Of a stretch of 64,000 nt of DNA, positions 17,429-24,784 are shown one piece after another. The notes beneath the pieces are model-generated. The model worked only from the letters and a program-made list of their open reading frames with translations. It made no database searches and had not been told where the DNA came from. Within the stretch, counting starts at the first letter, position 1; each line of letters begins with the position of its first letter. This stretch comes from JBPCOI01 sp051000395 (GTDB lineage: Bacteria; Actinomycetota; Actinomycetes; Mycobacteriales; Jatrophihabitantaceae): NCBI GenBank assembly GCA_051000395.1, contig JBPCOI010000027.1, positions 1 through 64,000 on the forward strand, given 5' to 3'. A program made the translations under genes and the position numbers.

Positions 17429-18457
17429 ATGGCAGTGCAGATCTACTACGACGACGACGCCGACCTGTCCCTCGTCCAGCGCCGCCGGGTCGCGGTGCTG
17501 GGCTACGGCAGTCAGGGCCACGCTCACGCGCTCTCGCTGCGCGACTCCGGGGTGGACGTGCGCGTCGGTCTGCCTGAGGCCTCCGGCAGTCGCGCCAAGG
17601 CCGAGGACGAGGGGCTACGCGTGCTCACGCCGTCCGCGGCCTGCGTCGAAGCCGACCTGATCATGGTGCTGGCACCTGATCCGGCACAGCGCTCCCTGTA
17701 CGCCGAGGCGATCGAGCCGAACCTCGACGAGGGCGACGCGATCTTCTTCGGGCACGGCTTCAACATCCGCTTCGGCTACATCAAGCCACCGTCCGGCGTG
17801 GACGTCGCGATGGTCGCGCCGAAGGGTCCGGGCCACCTGGTGCGGCGCCAGTTCGTCGACGGGAAGGGAGTTCCGGTGCTGGTCGCCGTCGAGCAGGACG
17901 CCTCCGGCAGCGCCCTCGCGCTCGCGCTGTCCTACGCGAAGGCCATCGGTGGCACGCGCGCCGGGGCGATCGAGACGAGCTTCACCGAGGAGACTGAGAC
18001 CGACCTGTTCGGCGAGCAAGCGGTCCTGTGCGGGGGCGCCTCGCAACTGGTGCAATACGGCTTCGAGGTGCTCACCGAAGCCGGCTACGCGCCCGAGATC
18101 GCGTACTTCGAGTGCTTGCACGAGCTCAAGTTGATCGTCGACCTGATGTACGAGGGCGGCATCGCCAAGCAGCGCTGGTCTGTGTCGGACACGGCCGAAT
18201 ACGGCGACTACGTGTCGGGCCCGCTGGTGATCGACGCGCACGTCAAGCAGAACATGCAGGCGGTGCTGGACGACATCCGCAGCGGCGCGTTCGCGCAGCG
18301 ATTCATCGCCGACCAGGACGCCGGCGCCCCGGAGTTCGCTGCCTTGCGCGCGAAGGGTGAGCAGCATCCGATCGAGGAGACCGGTCGCAGGCTGCGCGGG
18401 CTGATGAGCTGGGTGGCCTCCGACGACGATTACACCGAGGGCACCGCGGCGCGCTGA
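17429..18457 (+). CDS. ilvC: Ketol-acid reductoisomerase
   Basis: Class I (short) ketol-acid reductoisomerase, 342 residues, doing the Mg2+-dependent alkyl shift and NADPH reduction of acetolactate or acetohydroxybutyrate. Rossmann motif GYGSQGHAHALSL near residue 25, RAGAIETSFTEETETDLFGEQ with the metal-binding acidic residues, and the second metal site ECLHELKLIVDLMYEGG. ATG at 17429 behind a strong aggaagagga site. Last gene of the ilvBNC operon. Confidence 0.98.
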   Translation: MAVQIYYDDDADLSLVQRRRVAVLGYGSQGHAHALSLRDSGVDVRVGLPEASGSRAKAEDEGLRVLTPSAACVEADLIMVLAPDPAQRSLYAEAIEPNLDEGDAIFFGHGFNIRFGYIKPPSGVDVAMVAPKGPGHLVRRQFVDGKGVPVLVAVEQDASGSALALALSYAKAIGGTRAGAIETSFTEETETDLFGEQAVLCGGASQLVQYGFEVLTEAGYAPEIAYFECLHELKLIVDLMYEGGIAKQRWSVSDTAEYGDYVSGPLVIDAHVKQNMQAVLDDIRSGAFAQRFIADQDAGAPEFAALRAKGEQHPIEETGRRLRGLMSWVASDDDYTEGTAAR

Positions 18458-18595
18458 CCTAGCGGCCCGGGAGTCGGCGCACCGGATGTGCATGAGGATC
18501 GGTCAGTGGGTGCTCTTCGCGAGGTACTCGATCGTCAATGTGCCTCCTCGGTCACGACGACGAGAACGGGCCGTTGTATCGCCCGCGCGCAGCCT

Positions 18596-19093
18596 TCAGC
18601 GGCGGTTCGGGTCGGGGTGGATCGCGAGGAACAGCGACCAGGCCGGCGCATTTCGGTCGTCCGGACGCTGCGCGAACTCGTCGAGCAGGTCCTGCATCCG
18701 GTCGCGGAACTCGGCCATGTCGGCGGGGGAAAGCCGCAGGCCCAGCCGGGAGCCGTCCAGCTCTGTCGCCGGGACGAGCGCGACCTCCTCGAGAAACGCT
18801 TCGAGCATCGTCCGAGCGGCCGCCGGGGTACTCAGCATCCACGACTTTCCCGTTGCCAGGTAAGGGATCTCCCGCGAGCCGCGGACGCCGCGACGAACCG
18901 GCTGGGCGACCAGGAAGCCGGTGTCGACCAAGCGTCGGACGTGGTGCAGCGTCGTCGCGGGGTCCCGTCCGACGGTCTCGGCGATCTCCTTGTTGGTGTG
19001 ACTGTCGGTGTGGCACACGCGCAGGATCCGGATGCGAAGGGTCGACGCGAGTGCCTTTGCCTCCTCGTCGGTCGCCGGTCGGCGTTCAGCCAT
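18596..19093 (-). CDS. ArsR-like winged-helix transcriptional regulator
   Basis: DNA-binding regulator of 165 residues. The N-terminal half is a winged helix-turn-helix (LRIRILRVCHTDSHTNKEIAETVG, then DPATTLHHVRRLVDTGFLVAQPV with the wing RGVRGSREIPYLAT). The C-terminal half (ARTMLEAFLEEVALVP and LGLRLSPADMAEFRDRMQDLLDEF) resembles effector domains of PadR/ArsR-type regulators. The ATG at 19093 is 18 bp from a palindrome that overlaps the promoter of the divergent MFS gene, so it probably represses that transporter. Confidence 0.85.
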   Translation of the reverse strand: MAERRPATDEEAKALASTLRIRILRVCHTDSHTNKEIAETVGRDPATTLHHVRRLVDTGFLVAQPVRRGVRGSREIPYLATGKSWMLSTPAAARTMLEAFLEEVALVPATELDGSRLGLRLSPADMAEFRDRMQDLLDEFAQRPDDRNAPAWSLFLAIHPDPNRR

Positions 19094-19111
19094 GACGACA
19101 CCCTACGATAA

Positions 19112-19133
19112 GTGATTGACAAAGCTCAATCAC
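19112..19133. promoter_or_regulatory. Palindromic operator overlapping the MFS -35 box
   Basis: Perfect inverted repeat: GTGATTGA (19112-19119), 6-bp spacer, TCAATCAC (19126-19133). The TTGACA at 19116-19121 inside it is a consensus -35 element; a GAAACT at 19139-19144, 17 bp further, could be the -10. Lying between divergent regulator and transporter genes, it is the natural operator for the ArsR-like protein. Confidence 0.65.
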
Positions 19134-19151
19134 TCACCGAAACTGGCCGAC

Positions 19152-20459
19152 GTGAACGATGCGGCAATCGACCCGATCCGCCCACGGCGAGGTGGGCTCT
19201 GGCACCACCTGGACTTCAGGCGGCTCTGGATCGGCGAGACGGTCAGCCAGTTCGGTACGGCGATCTCCAATCTCGCACTGCCGCTGGTCGCGATCCTCGT
19301 GCTGCACGCCTCGACGTTCCAAGTCGGGCTGCTGGCGACATTCGAGTCGGTCGCGTTCCTGCTCGTGGGGCTGCCCGCCGGCGCGTGGGTCGATCGAATG
19401 CGGTTTCGTTGGGTGCTCATCACGAACGATGTCGTCCGCTTCGCAGCGCTCGGTTCCATTCCGCTGGCGCAGCTTCTCGGCGTCCTGACGATCGGCCAGA
19501 TGTACGCCGTCGCGTTGATCGTCAGCGTCAGCACCGTGTTCTTCGACGTCGCCTACCAGTCCTACCTGCCGGAACTGGTCGATCGTCAGGCGCTCGTCGA
19601 AGGCAACGCCAAGCTGCAGGCGAGCGAATCGATAGCGCAGGTAGCGGCGCCGAGCATCGGCGGGGTGCTCATTCAGGTCCTGACCGCGCCCTATGCCGTG
19701 CTCATTGACGCTATCAGCTTCATCTGGTCCGCGTCGTGGATCGGCGTCATCAAGGCGCGAGTACCCAAGCCCGAGCGAAAGCCGGACCGCCACCTCGGCC
19801 GGGAGATCGCCGAGGGATTACGTTTCGTGCTCGGCAACCGGATGCTGCGAGCGATCTCGATCTGTACCGGATCGGGAAACTTCTTCACGTCGATGGGTTT
19901 CGCGGTGTTCTACGTGCTGCTGGCCCGCAACCTGCAGCTGTCCCCGGGCGTCATCGGCGTCATCAGCTCGTTGCCGGCAATCGGCGGACTCATCGGTTCG
20001 TTGACCGCCTCACGTATCGCCAAGCGGTTCGGGCAGGGCCCCACGATCTGGATCTCGGCGCTCGTCTTCGGCGTGCCGATGTTCATCTATCCGTATGTCC
20101 AGCGGGACTGGACGCTTGTGTTGCTGGGTGCGGGATCGATCGTGATCTGGGGCGCGGGCGTCATCTACAACATCACCCAGGTCAGCTTCCGGCAGGGCCT
20201 GTGCCCCCCACATCTGCTCGGGCGGATGAACGCGACGATCCGGTTCATGGTGTGGGGCACGATGCCTCTCGGCGCATTTGCCGGCGGTGCCCTCGGAGCG
20301 GCAATCGGCGTGCGGGACACGCTGCTCGTGGCCGCAATCGGGGGGATGTTCCCGTGGCTCTCGGTCTTCCTGTCGCCGCTGCGCCGGATGCGCGAGCTGC
20401 CGTCCTACGAGGAGCTCGTCCCGACATCTGAGACGATCAGTTCACCTGTCGAGAGTTGA
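19152..20459 (+). CDS. MFS drug/solute efflux transporter
   Basis: Major facilitator transporter of about 435 residues with some 10-12 membrane helices. It opens with HLDFRRLWIGETVSQFGTAISNLALP and has the loop 2-3 signature AGAWVDRMRFRWVL, matching the enterobactin exporter/macrolide-efflux type MFS group. A TTG at 19116 would add 12 residues but lies inside the operator and -35 box; the GTG at 19152 (MNDAAIDPIRPRRGG), 7 nt after a possible -10 box, is the likelier, leaderless start. Substrate unknown; probably controlled by the divergent regulator. Confidence 0.88.
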   Translation: MNDAAIDPIRPRRGGLWHHLDFRRLWIGETVSQFGTAISNLALPLVAILVLHASTFQVGLLATFESVAFLLVGLPAGAWVDRMRFRWVLITNDVVRFAALGSIPLAQLLGVLTIGQMYAVALIVSVSTVFFDVAYQSYLPELVDRQALVEGNAKLQASESIAQVAAPSIGGVLIQVLTAPYAVLIDAISFIWSASWIGVIKARVPKPERKPDRHLGREIAEGLRFVLGNRMLRAISICTGSGNFFTSMGFAVFYVLLARNLQLSPGVIGVISSLPAIGGLIGSLTASRIAKRFGQGPTIWISALVFGVPMFIYPYVQRDWTLVLLGAGSIVIWGAGVIYNITQVSFRQGLCPPHLLGRMNATIRFMVWGTMPLGAFAGGALGAAIGVRDTLLVAAIGGMFPWLSVFLSPLRRMRELPSYEELVPTSETISSPVES

Positions 20460-20472
20460 TATCGGGCGCGGA

Positions 20473-20478
20473 TACCCT
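20473..20478 (+). promoter_or_regulatory. Candidate -10 box of leuB
   Basis: TACCCT ends 7 nt before the leuB ATG with no ribosome site between, the pattern of a leaderless transcript. Confidence 0.45.
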
Positions 20479-20485
20479 GGCAGGC

Positions 20486-21523
20486 ATGAGACTCGCGGTC
20501 ATCCCGGGCGACGGAATCGGTATCGAGGTCACCGAGCAGGCGTTGCGGGTCCTCGAGGCGGCGCTGCCCGGCGTCGAGTCGACGCACTACGACCTCGGCG
20601 CCGCGCGGTGGCATCGCACCGGCGAGCTGCTGCCCGATCCGACGCTCGCCGAGATCCGCGAGCACGACGCGATCCTGCTCGGCGCAGTCGGCGACCCCTC
20701 CGTTCCGGCGGGTGTGCTCGAGCGCGGCCTGCTTCTGCGCCTGCGCTTCGAACTCGACCACCACGTGAACCTGCGTCCCGCGAAGCTCTACCCCGGTGTG
20801 GTCTCGCCGTTGGCCGGGACACCCGCGATCGACCTCGTCGTCGTCCGCGAGGGCACCTAGGGCCCTTACGCGGGCAACGGGGGCGTGCTGCGCAAGGGCA
20901 CGCCGCACGAGATCGCGACCGAGGTCAGCGTCAACACCGCCTACGGCGTCGAGCGCGTCGTGCGGGATGCGTTCGCCCGTGCGCAGCGCCGTCCGCGCCG
21001 GCACCTCACCCTGGTGCACAAGAACAACGTGCTCACCCACGCCGGGGACCTGTGGTTCCGGACGGTGCGCGCCGTCTCGGACGAGTTCCCCGACGTGACC
21101 GTCGGCTACCACCACGTCGACGCCGCGACGATCTACCTCGTCACCGATCCGGGCCGTTACGACGTGATCGTCACCGACAACCTCTTCGGCGACATCCTCA
21201 CCGACCTGGCTGCGGCCGTGAGCGGTGGCATCGGGCTGGCGGCAAGCGGCAACCTCGACGTCAGCGGGAGGAATCCGTCGATGTTCGAGCCGGTGCACGG
21301 CTCGGCGCCGGACATCGCCGGCCAGGGCAAGGCCGATCCGAGCGCCGCGGTGCTGTCCGTGGCGATGTTGCTCGCGCACCTGGGACAGGACGCGGACGCC
21401 GCGCGCGTCGAGGCGGCCGTGGCCGCCGACCTCGCCACTCGCGATCCGCAGCGTCCGGGATCCACCGCCGAGATCGGCGAGCGCCTCGCCGCCGCCGCCG
21501 CGCCCGCCCCCCTGCGACTTTGA
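20486..21523 (+). pseudogene. leuB: 3-isopropylmalate dehydrogenase interrupted by an in-frame amber codon
   Basis: LeuB oxidises 3-isopropylmalate for leucine and, in the citramalate route, 3-methylmalate for isoleucine. The frame reads MRLAVIPGDGIGIEVTEQAL at the start and ends PAPLRL, 346 codons, the normal family size. Codon 125 (20858-20860) is TAG where the family has glutamate: VVVREGT-stop-GPYAGNGGVLR against the conserved REGTEGPY block. Both sides stay in one frame, so a single GAG to TAG change explains it. Downstream motifs (VHKNNVL, DNLFGDILTDLAAAVSGG, EPVHGSAPDIAGQGKADP) are intact, so loss is recent, a sequence error, or the codon is read through. Confidence 0.9.
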
Positions 21524-21570
21524 CCCGCCCCCCTGCGACTTTGACCCGCCCCTTGCGACTTTGACCCGCT
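21512..21570 (+). repeat. Three tandem copies of a 20-21 bp unit at the leuB 3' end
   Basis: The unit CTGCGACTTTGACCCGCCCC starts at 21512 and 21533; a third partial copy starts at 21553. The first copy supplies the last leuB codons and its TGA. An inverted copy (GCGGGGTCAAAGTCG, 21604-21618) follows; its GGGTCAAAGTCG pairs perfectly over 12 bp with the third copy, so the region can fold as a hairpin. Confidence 0.85.
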
Positions 21571-21691
21571 ATGTGACGCTGTGCCGCCGATTTTGCGTCA
21601 GTTGCGGGGTCAAAGTCGGGGAGGCCGGGGGCCGGCCGGGGCGGGACGGACGCGGGGCGGGACGGACGGGCGGGTGTGGCAGACTGGGGGT

Positions 21692-21721
21692 GTGCAGGTT
21701 CGCTTCGGCATTATCAGTTAG
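21692..21721 (+). CDS. cimA leader peptide (9 residues, Ile-Ile)
   Basis: Short frame GTG...TAG coding for VQVRFGIIS, with tandem Ile codons (ATT ATC) two codons before the stop. It precedes two RNA hairpins and the gene for citramalate synthase, the entry enzyme of an isoleucine route. A CAGACT element 6 nt upstream is a weak -10 candidate for a leaderless start. Small size limits certainty, but the codon content matches the downstream product. Confidence 0.65.
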   Translation: MQVRFGIIS

Positions 21722-21782
21722 CGCGTCGGATCTCGTTCCACCTCCGACGCGCAGACCCTCCGCATCATGCGGGGGGTCTTTT
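21721..21782 (+). terminator. cimA transcription attenuator
   Basis: Immediately after the leader stop, GCGCGTCGGA (21721-21730) pairs perfectly with TCCGACGCGC (21743-21752). Then GACCCTCCGCA (21754-21764) pairs with TGCGGGGGGTC (21768-21778), followed by TTTT, an intrinsic terminator 50 nt before cimA. The order leader peptide, stem, terminator is the same as upstream of ilvB, and both upstream stems share GCGCGTCG/CGACGCGC. Confidence 0.75.
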
Positions 21783-21832
21783 GTTTTGCCCCGCCCACCC
21801 ACCGCAGGCCCCCGCAGGCTAGGACGAACGCC

Positions 21833-23464
21833 ATGCAGAGCGACGAGTTCGCTGACCGCTTCCACGTCTTCGACACCACGCTGCGCGACGGCGCGCAGCG
21901 GGAGGGAATCAGCTACTCGGTGGCCGACAAACTTGCCGTCGCGCGGTTGCTCGACCAGCTCGGAGTCGGCTTCATCGAGGGCGGCTGGCCGGGCGCGATG
22001 CCCAAGGACACCGAGTTCTTCGCCCGCGCTGCGGACGGCGAGCTGACACTCGATCACGCCGTGCTGGTTGCCTTCGGCGCCACGCGCAAGGCCGGCACGC
22101 GGGTGCAGGACGACCCGCAGGTCCGAGCGTTGCTCGACTCGCGGGCGCCGGTCGTCACGCTCGTCGCGAAGTCCTCGGTGTGGCACGTCGAGCGCGCCCT
22201 GCGCACGACGCGCGAGGAGAACCTCGCGATGGTGCGCGAGACGGTGGCATTCCTGCGCGCGGAAGGACGCCGGGTGTTCCTCGACTGCGAGCACTTCTTC
22301 GACGGCTACCGCCTCGACCGCGACTACGGGGTGCGTCTGCTAGACGTTGCGGCCGCGGCAGGTGCGGACGTCGGCGTGCTGTGCGACACCAACGGCGGCA
22401 TGCTGCCGATGGGAGTGGACGAGGTCGTAGCCGAAGTGCGCCGCCGCGCGGGGATCCGGCTCGGGATCCACACCCAGGACGACACGGGCTGCGCGGTGGC
22501 CAACACGCTGGCCGCCGTGCACGCCGGCGCGACGCACGTGCAGGGCACGGCCAACGGGTACGGCGAACGCGCTGGCAACGCGAACATCTTCTCGGTGCTG
22601 GGCGGCCTGGTCACCAAGATGGGACGCGACGTGCTGCCCGACGGGTGCCTGGCCGAGATGCAGCGGGTCTCGCATGCCATCGCCGAGATCGCCAACCTCG
22701 CCCCGGACGCGCACGCGCCCTACGTCGGGGCGGCCGCGTTCGCGCACAAGGCCGGCCTGCATGCGTCCGCGATCAAGGTGGCTCCGGAGATGTACAACCA
22801 CCTCGACCCCGCCGTCGTCGGCAATGACCAGCGCATCCTGGTCACCGAGATGGCCGGACGCGCCTCGGTGGAACTCAAGTCGCTCGAGCTCGGCATCGAC
22901 GTCACGTCGCGTCCCGAGGTCGTCGGCAACGTCGTCGAGCGGGTCAAGGAACGCGAGGCGCAGGGCTGGTCCTACGAGGCCGCCGACGCATCCTTCGAGC
23001 TGCTGCTGCGCGACGAGCTGGAAGATGAGGCAGGACGAGCCGCGCCGGAGCCCTTCAGCGTGGAGTCCTACCGGGTGATCGTCGATCGCCGTGCGGACGG
23101 CGCGATCGTGAGCGAGGCGACGGTGAAGGTGCACGCAGGCGGCGAGCGGGCCATCTCCACCGCGGAGGGGAACGGGCCGGTCAACGCGCTGGACCGCGCG
23201 TTGCGCAAGGCCCTCGAGCGCGTGTACCCGCGCCTTGCCGAGCTGGAGCTCACCGACTACAAGGTGCGTATCATGCCGGGTCGCGTAGGCGCGACCACCG
23301 GCGGAGGAGGAACCGAGGCGGTTACCCGGGTGCTCATCGAGACCTCCGACCACCACCGGGAGTGGACGACTGTCGGCGTGCACAGCAACGTGATCGAGGC
23401 GTCGTGGCTCGCGCTGCACGACGCGGTCCGCTACGGGTTACTGCGCGAGCCGCTCGGCGCGTGA
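21833..23464 (+). CDS. cimA: (R)-citramalate synthase
   Basis: Condenses pyruvate and acetyl-CoA to (R)-citramalate, the first step of a threonine-independent isoleucine route. Length 543 residues. An N-terminal HMGL-like TIM barrel has the FHVFDTTLRDGAQREGISYS active-site block and the metal-binding GIHTQDDTGCAVANTLAAV and NGYGERAGNAN motifs; the C-terminal LeuA-type regulatory domain holds TDYKVRIMPGRVGATTGGGG. FDTTLRDGAQ and FIEGGWPGAMPKD favour CimA over 2-isopropylmalate synthase. ATG at 21833 behind an aggacg site; transcription is probably gated by the upstream attenuator. Confidence 0.92.
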   Translation: MQSDEFADRFHVFDTTLRDGAQREGISYSVADKLAVARLLDQLGVGFIEGGWPGAMPKDTEFFARAADGELTLDHAVLVAFGATRKAGTRVQDDPQVRALLDSRAPVVTLVAKSSVWHVERALRTTREENLAMVRETVAFLRAEGRRVFLDCEHFFDGYRLDRDYGVRLLDVAAAAGADVGVLCDTNGGMLPMGVDEVVAEVRRRAGIRLGIHTQDDTGCAVANTLAAVHAGATHVQGTANGYGERAGNANIFSVLGGLVTKMGRDVLPDGCLAEMQRVSHAIAEIANLAPDAHAPYVGAAAFAHKAGLHASAIKVAPEMYNHLDPAVVGNDQRILVTEMAGRASVELKSLELGIDVTSRPEVVGNVVERVKEREAQGWSYEAADASFELLLRDELEDEAGRAAPEPFSVESYRVIVDRRADGAIVSEATVKVHAGGERAISTAEGNGPVNALDRALRKALERVYPRLAELELTDYKVRIMPGRVGATTGGGGTEAVTRVLIETSDHHREWTTVGVHSNVIEASWLALHDAVRYGLLREPLGA

Positions 23465-23884
23465 ACTGCGCGGCGACGGGCGCATCGCGGCCAGGACGCA
23501 GGTGTCGCAGTCGCGGTCGCAGCCGTCGCCGGAGCCGTCGTGCTCGCATCCGCCAGCGGTGACGTGCAGCTCGTCCGCGTCGTGGTGGTGGGCGCAGCCG
23601 CAGGCCAGCCCGCTGTGTCCGCCGGCCGCGATCGCGTCGGAGATGGCGCCGTCGAGCCGGGCGTCTTCGAGGTCGATCTTCACGGTACGGACGACGCCCC
23701 ACGCGATCAGCCCGAGCGCCACCGCGGTGACCAGCGCGACCGTCGAGAAGAGCCGGACGAAGCCCGACGGCCGCCCGGTGGTGGCCACCACGCCGACTGC
23801 CACGCACAGGGCTGCGAACAGCCCGAGGATTGCGGCGAGGTGCCGGCGGCGGTCGACGGGGATGCCCGACAGCGCTGAACTCAC
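23438..23884 (-). CDS. Two-helix membrane protein with His/Cys-rich tail
   Basis: Unrecognised protein of 148 residues. Two transmembrane helices (LAAILGLFAALCVAVGVVAT and LFSTVALVTAVALGLIAWGVV) are followed by a short acidic helix (KIDLEDARLDGAISDAIAAGGHSG) and a tail with CGCAHHHDADELHV, GGCEHDGSGDGCDRDCDTCVL: seven cysteines and several His/Asp within about 40 residues, a likely metal-binding region. GTG start at 23884. Its 3' end overlaps the convergent cimA gene by 27 bp. TAA is a rare stop in this window. Confidence 0.65.
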   Translation of the reverse strand: MSSALSGIPVDRRRHLAAILGLFAALCVAVGVVATTGRPSGFVRLFSTVALVTAVALGLIAWGVVRTVKIDLEDARLDGAISDAIAAGGHSGLACGCAHHHDADELHVTAGGCEHDGSGDGCDRDCDTCVLAAMRPSPRSSRAERLAQ

Positions 23885-23986
23885 GCCACCGAGTATGCGC
23901 GAGCGGCGTGCGCCCGAGGCACCCGGGCAGCTGGCTCGCACAGAGCGTTCGGGTCGACCCCGCAGAGGTCGGTAACGTTGCCGATC

Positions 23987-24784
23987 GTGCGCATCGCTCG
24001 CTTCGTCCATCCAGGTTCGGCCTCCGCCCCGTCCGGCGTGCTGTGGGGCACCGTCGAGGGCAGCCCCGGCGCGGCATTCGACGCCCTGACGGTCGCGGGG
24101 ATCGAGGGCCATCCGTTCGGTCCGATCGCGTCCACCGGCGAGCGCTGGGCGCTGCCGGATGTGCGGTTGCTGGCGCCGATCCTGCCGAGCAAGGTGATCG
24201 CCGTCGGCAAGAACTACGCCGAGCACGCGCAGGAGATGGGCTCGGCCGCACCGTCCTCGCCGGTCATCTTCCTCAAACCGTCCACCTCGGTGATCGGCAC
24301 GGGCGACGTGATCCGGCTGCCCGCCTCCGACCGGGTCGACCACGAGGCGGAGCTGGCGGTGGTGATCGGTGCCCCGGCCCGCCAGGTCTCCCGCGAGCAC
24401 GCGCTCGGGCACGTCCTCGGCTACACCTGCGCGAACGACGTCACCGCGCGCGACCAGCAGCGGGCCGACGTGCAGTTCACACGCGGCAAGGGCCACGACT
24501 CGTTCTGCCCGATCGGCACGTGGATCGAGAAGGTGCTCGAACCCTCCGACCTGCGAGTGAGCGCCTCGGTCAACGGGGTGCTGAAGCAGGACGGCCGGAC
24601 CGCTGAGATGATCAACGACGTCGCCGCGCTCATCGCGTTCATGTCCGATGTGATGACGCTGCTGCCCGGCGACGTGCTCCTCACCGGGACGCCTGCCGGG
24701 GTGGGCCCGATCGTCGACGGCGACACCGTTACCGTCGAAATCGACGGGATCGGCGCGCTCACCAACCCGGTCCGGGCGCGATGA
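23987..24784 (+). CDS. Fumarylacetoacetate hydrolase-family protein
   Basis: FAH-superfamily protein of about 265 residues, a fold with hydrolase, decarboxylase or isomerase activity on 2-oxo acids. After a short N-terminal domain come PSKVIAVGKNYAEHAQEMG, the metal-binding DHEAELAVVIG and NDVTARDQQRAD, and LLTGTPAGVGPI. Substrate not predictable. The GTG at 23987 (MRIARFVHPG) was chosen: TAACGT lies 8 nt upstream, suggesting a leaderless mRNA; a TTG 9 nt earlier is possible. The stop overlaps the gltX ATG (ATGA). Pairing of this gene with gltX is common in actinobacteria. Confidence 0.88.
   Translation: MRIARFVHPGSASAPSGVLWGTVEGSPGAAFDALTVAGIEGHPFGPIASTGERWALPDVRLLAPILPSKVIAVGKNYAEHAQEMGSAAPSSPVIFLKPSTSVIGTGDVIRLPASDRVDHEAELAVVIGAPARQVSREHALGHVLGYTCANDVTARDQQRADVQFTRGKGHDSFCPIGTWIEKVLEPSDLRVSASVNGVLKQDGRTAEMINDVAALIAFMSDVMTLLPGDVLLTGTPAGVGPIVDGDTVTVEIDGIGALTNPVRAR

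Noticed and set aside
18458..18595. Short frames after ilvC
   Set aside because: They are antisense to or upstream shadows of the ArsR-like gene; no terminator or gene supported.
19116..19151. TTG start for the MFS transporter
   Set aside because: The TTG is part of a TTGACA -35 box and of the operator; the GTG at 19152 fits a leaderless start.
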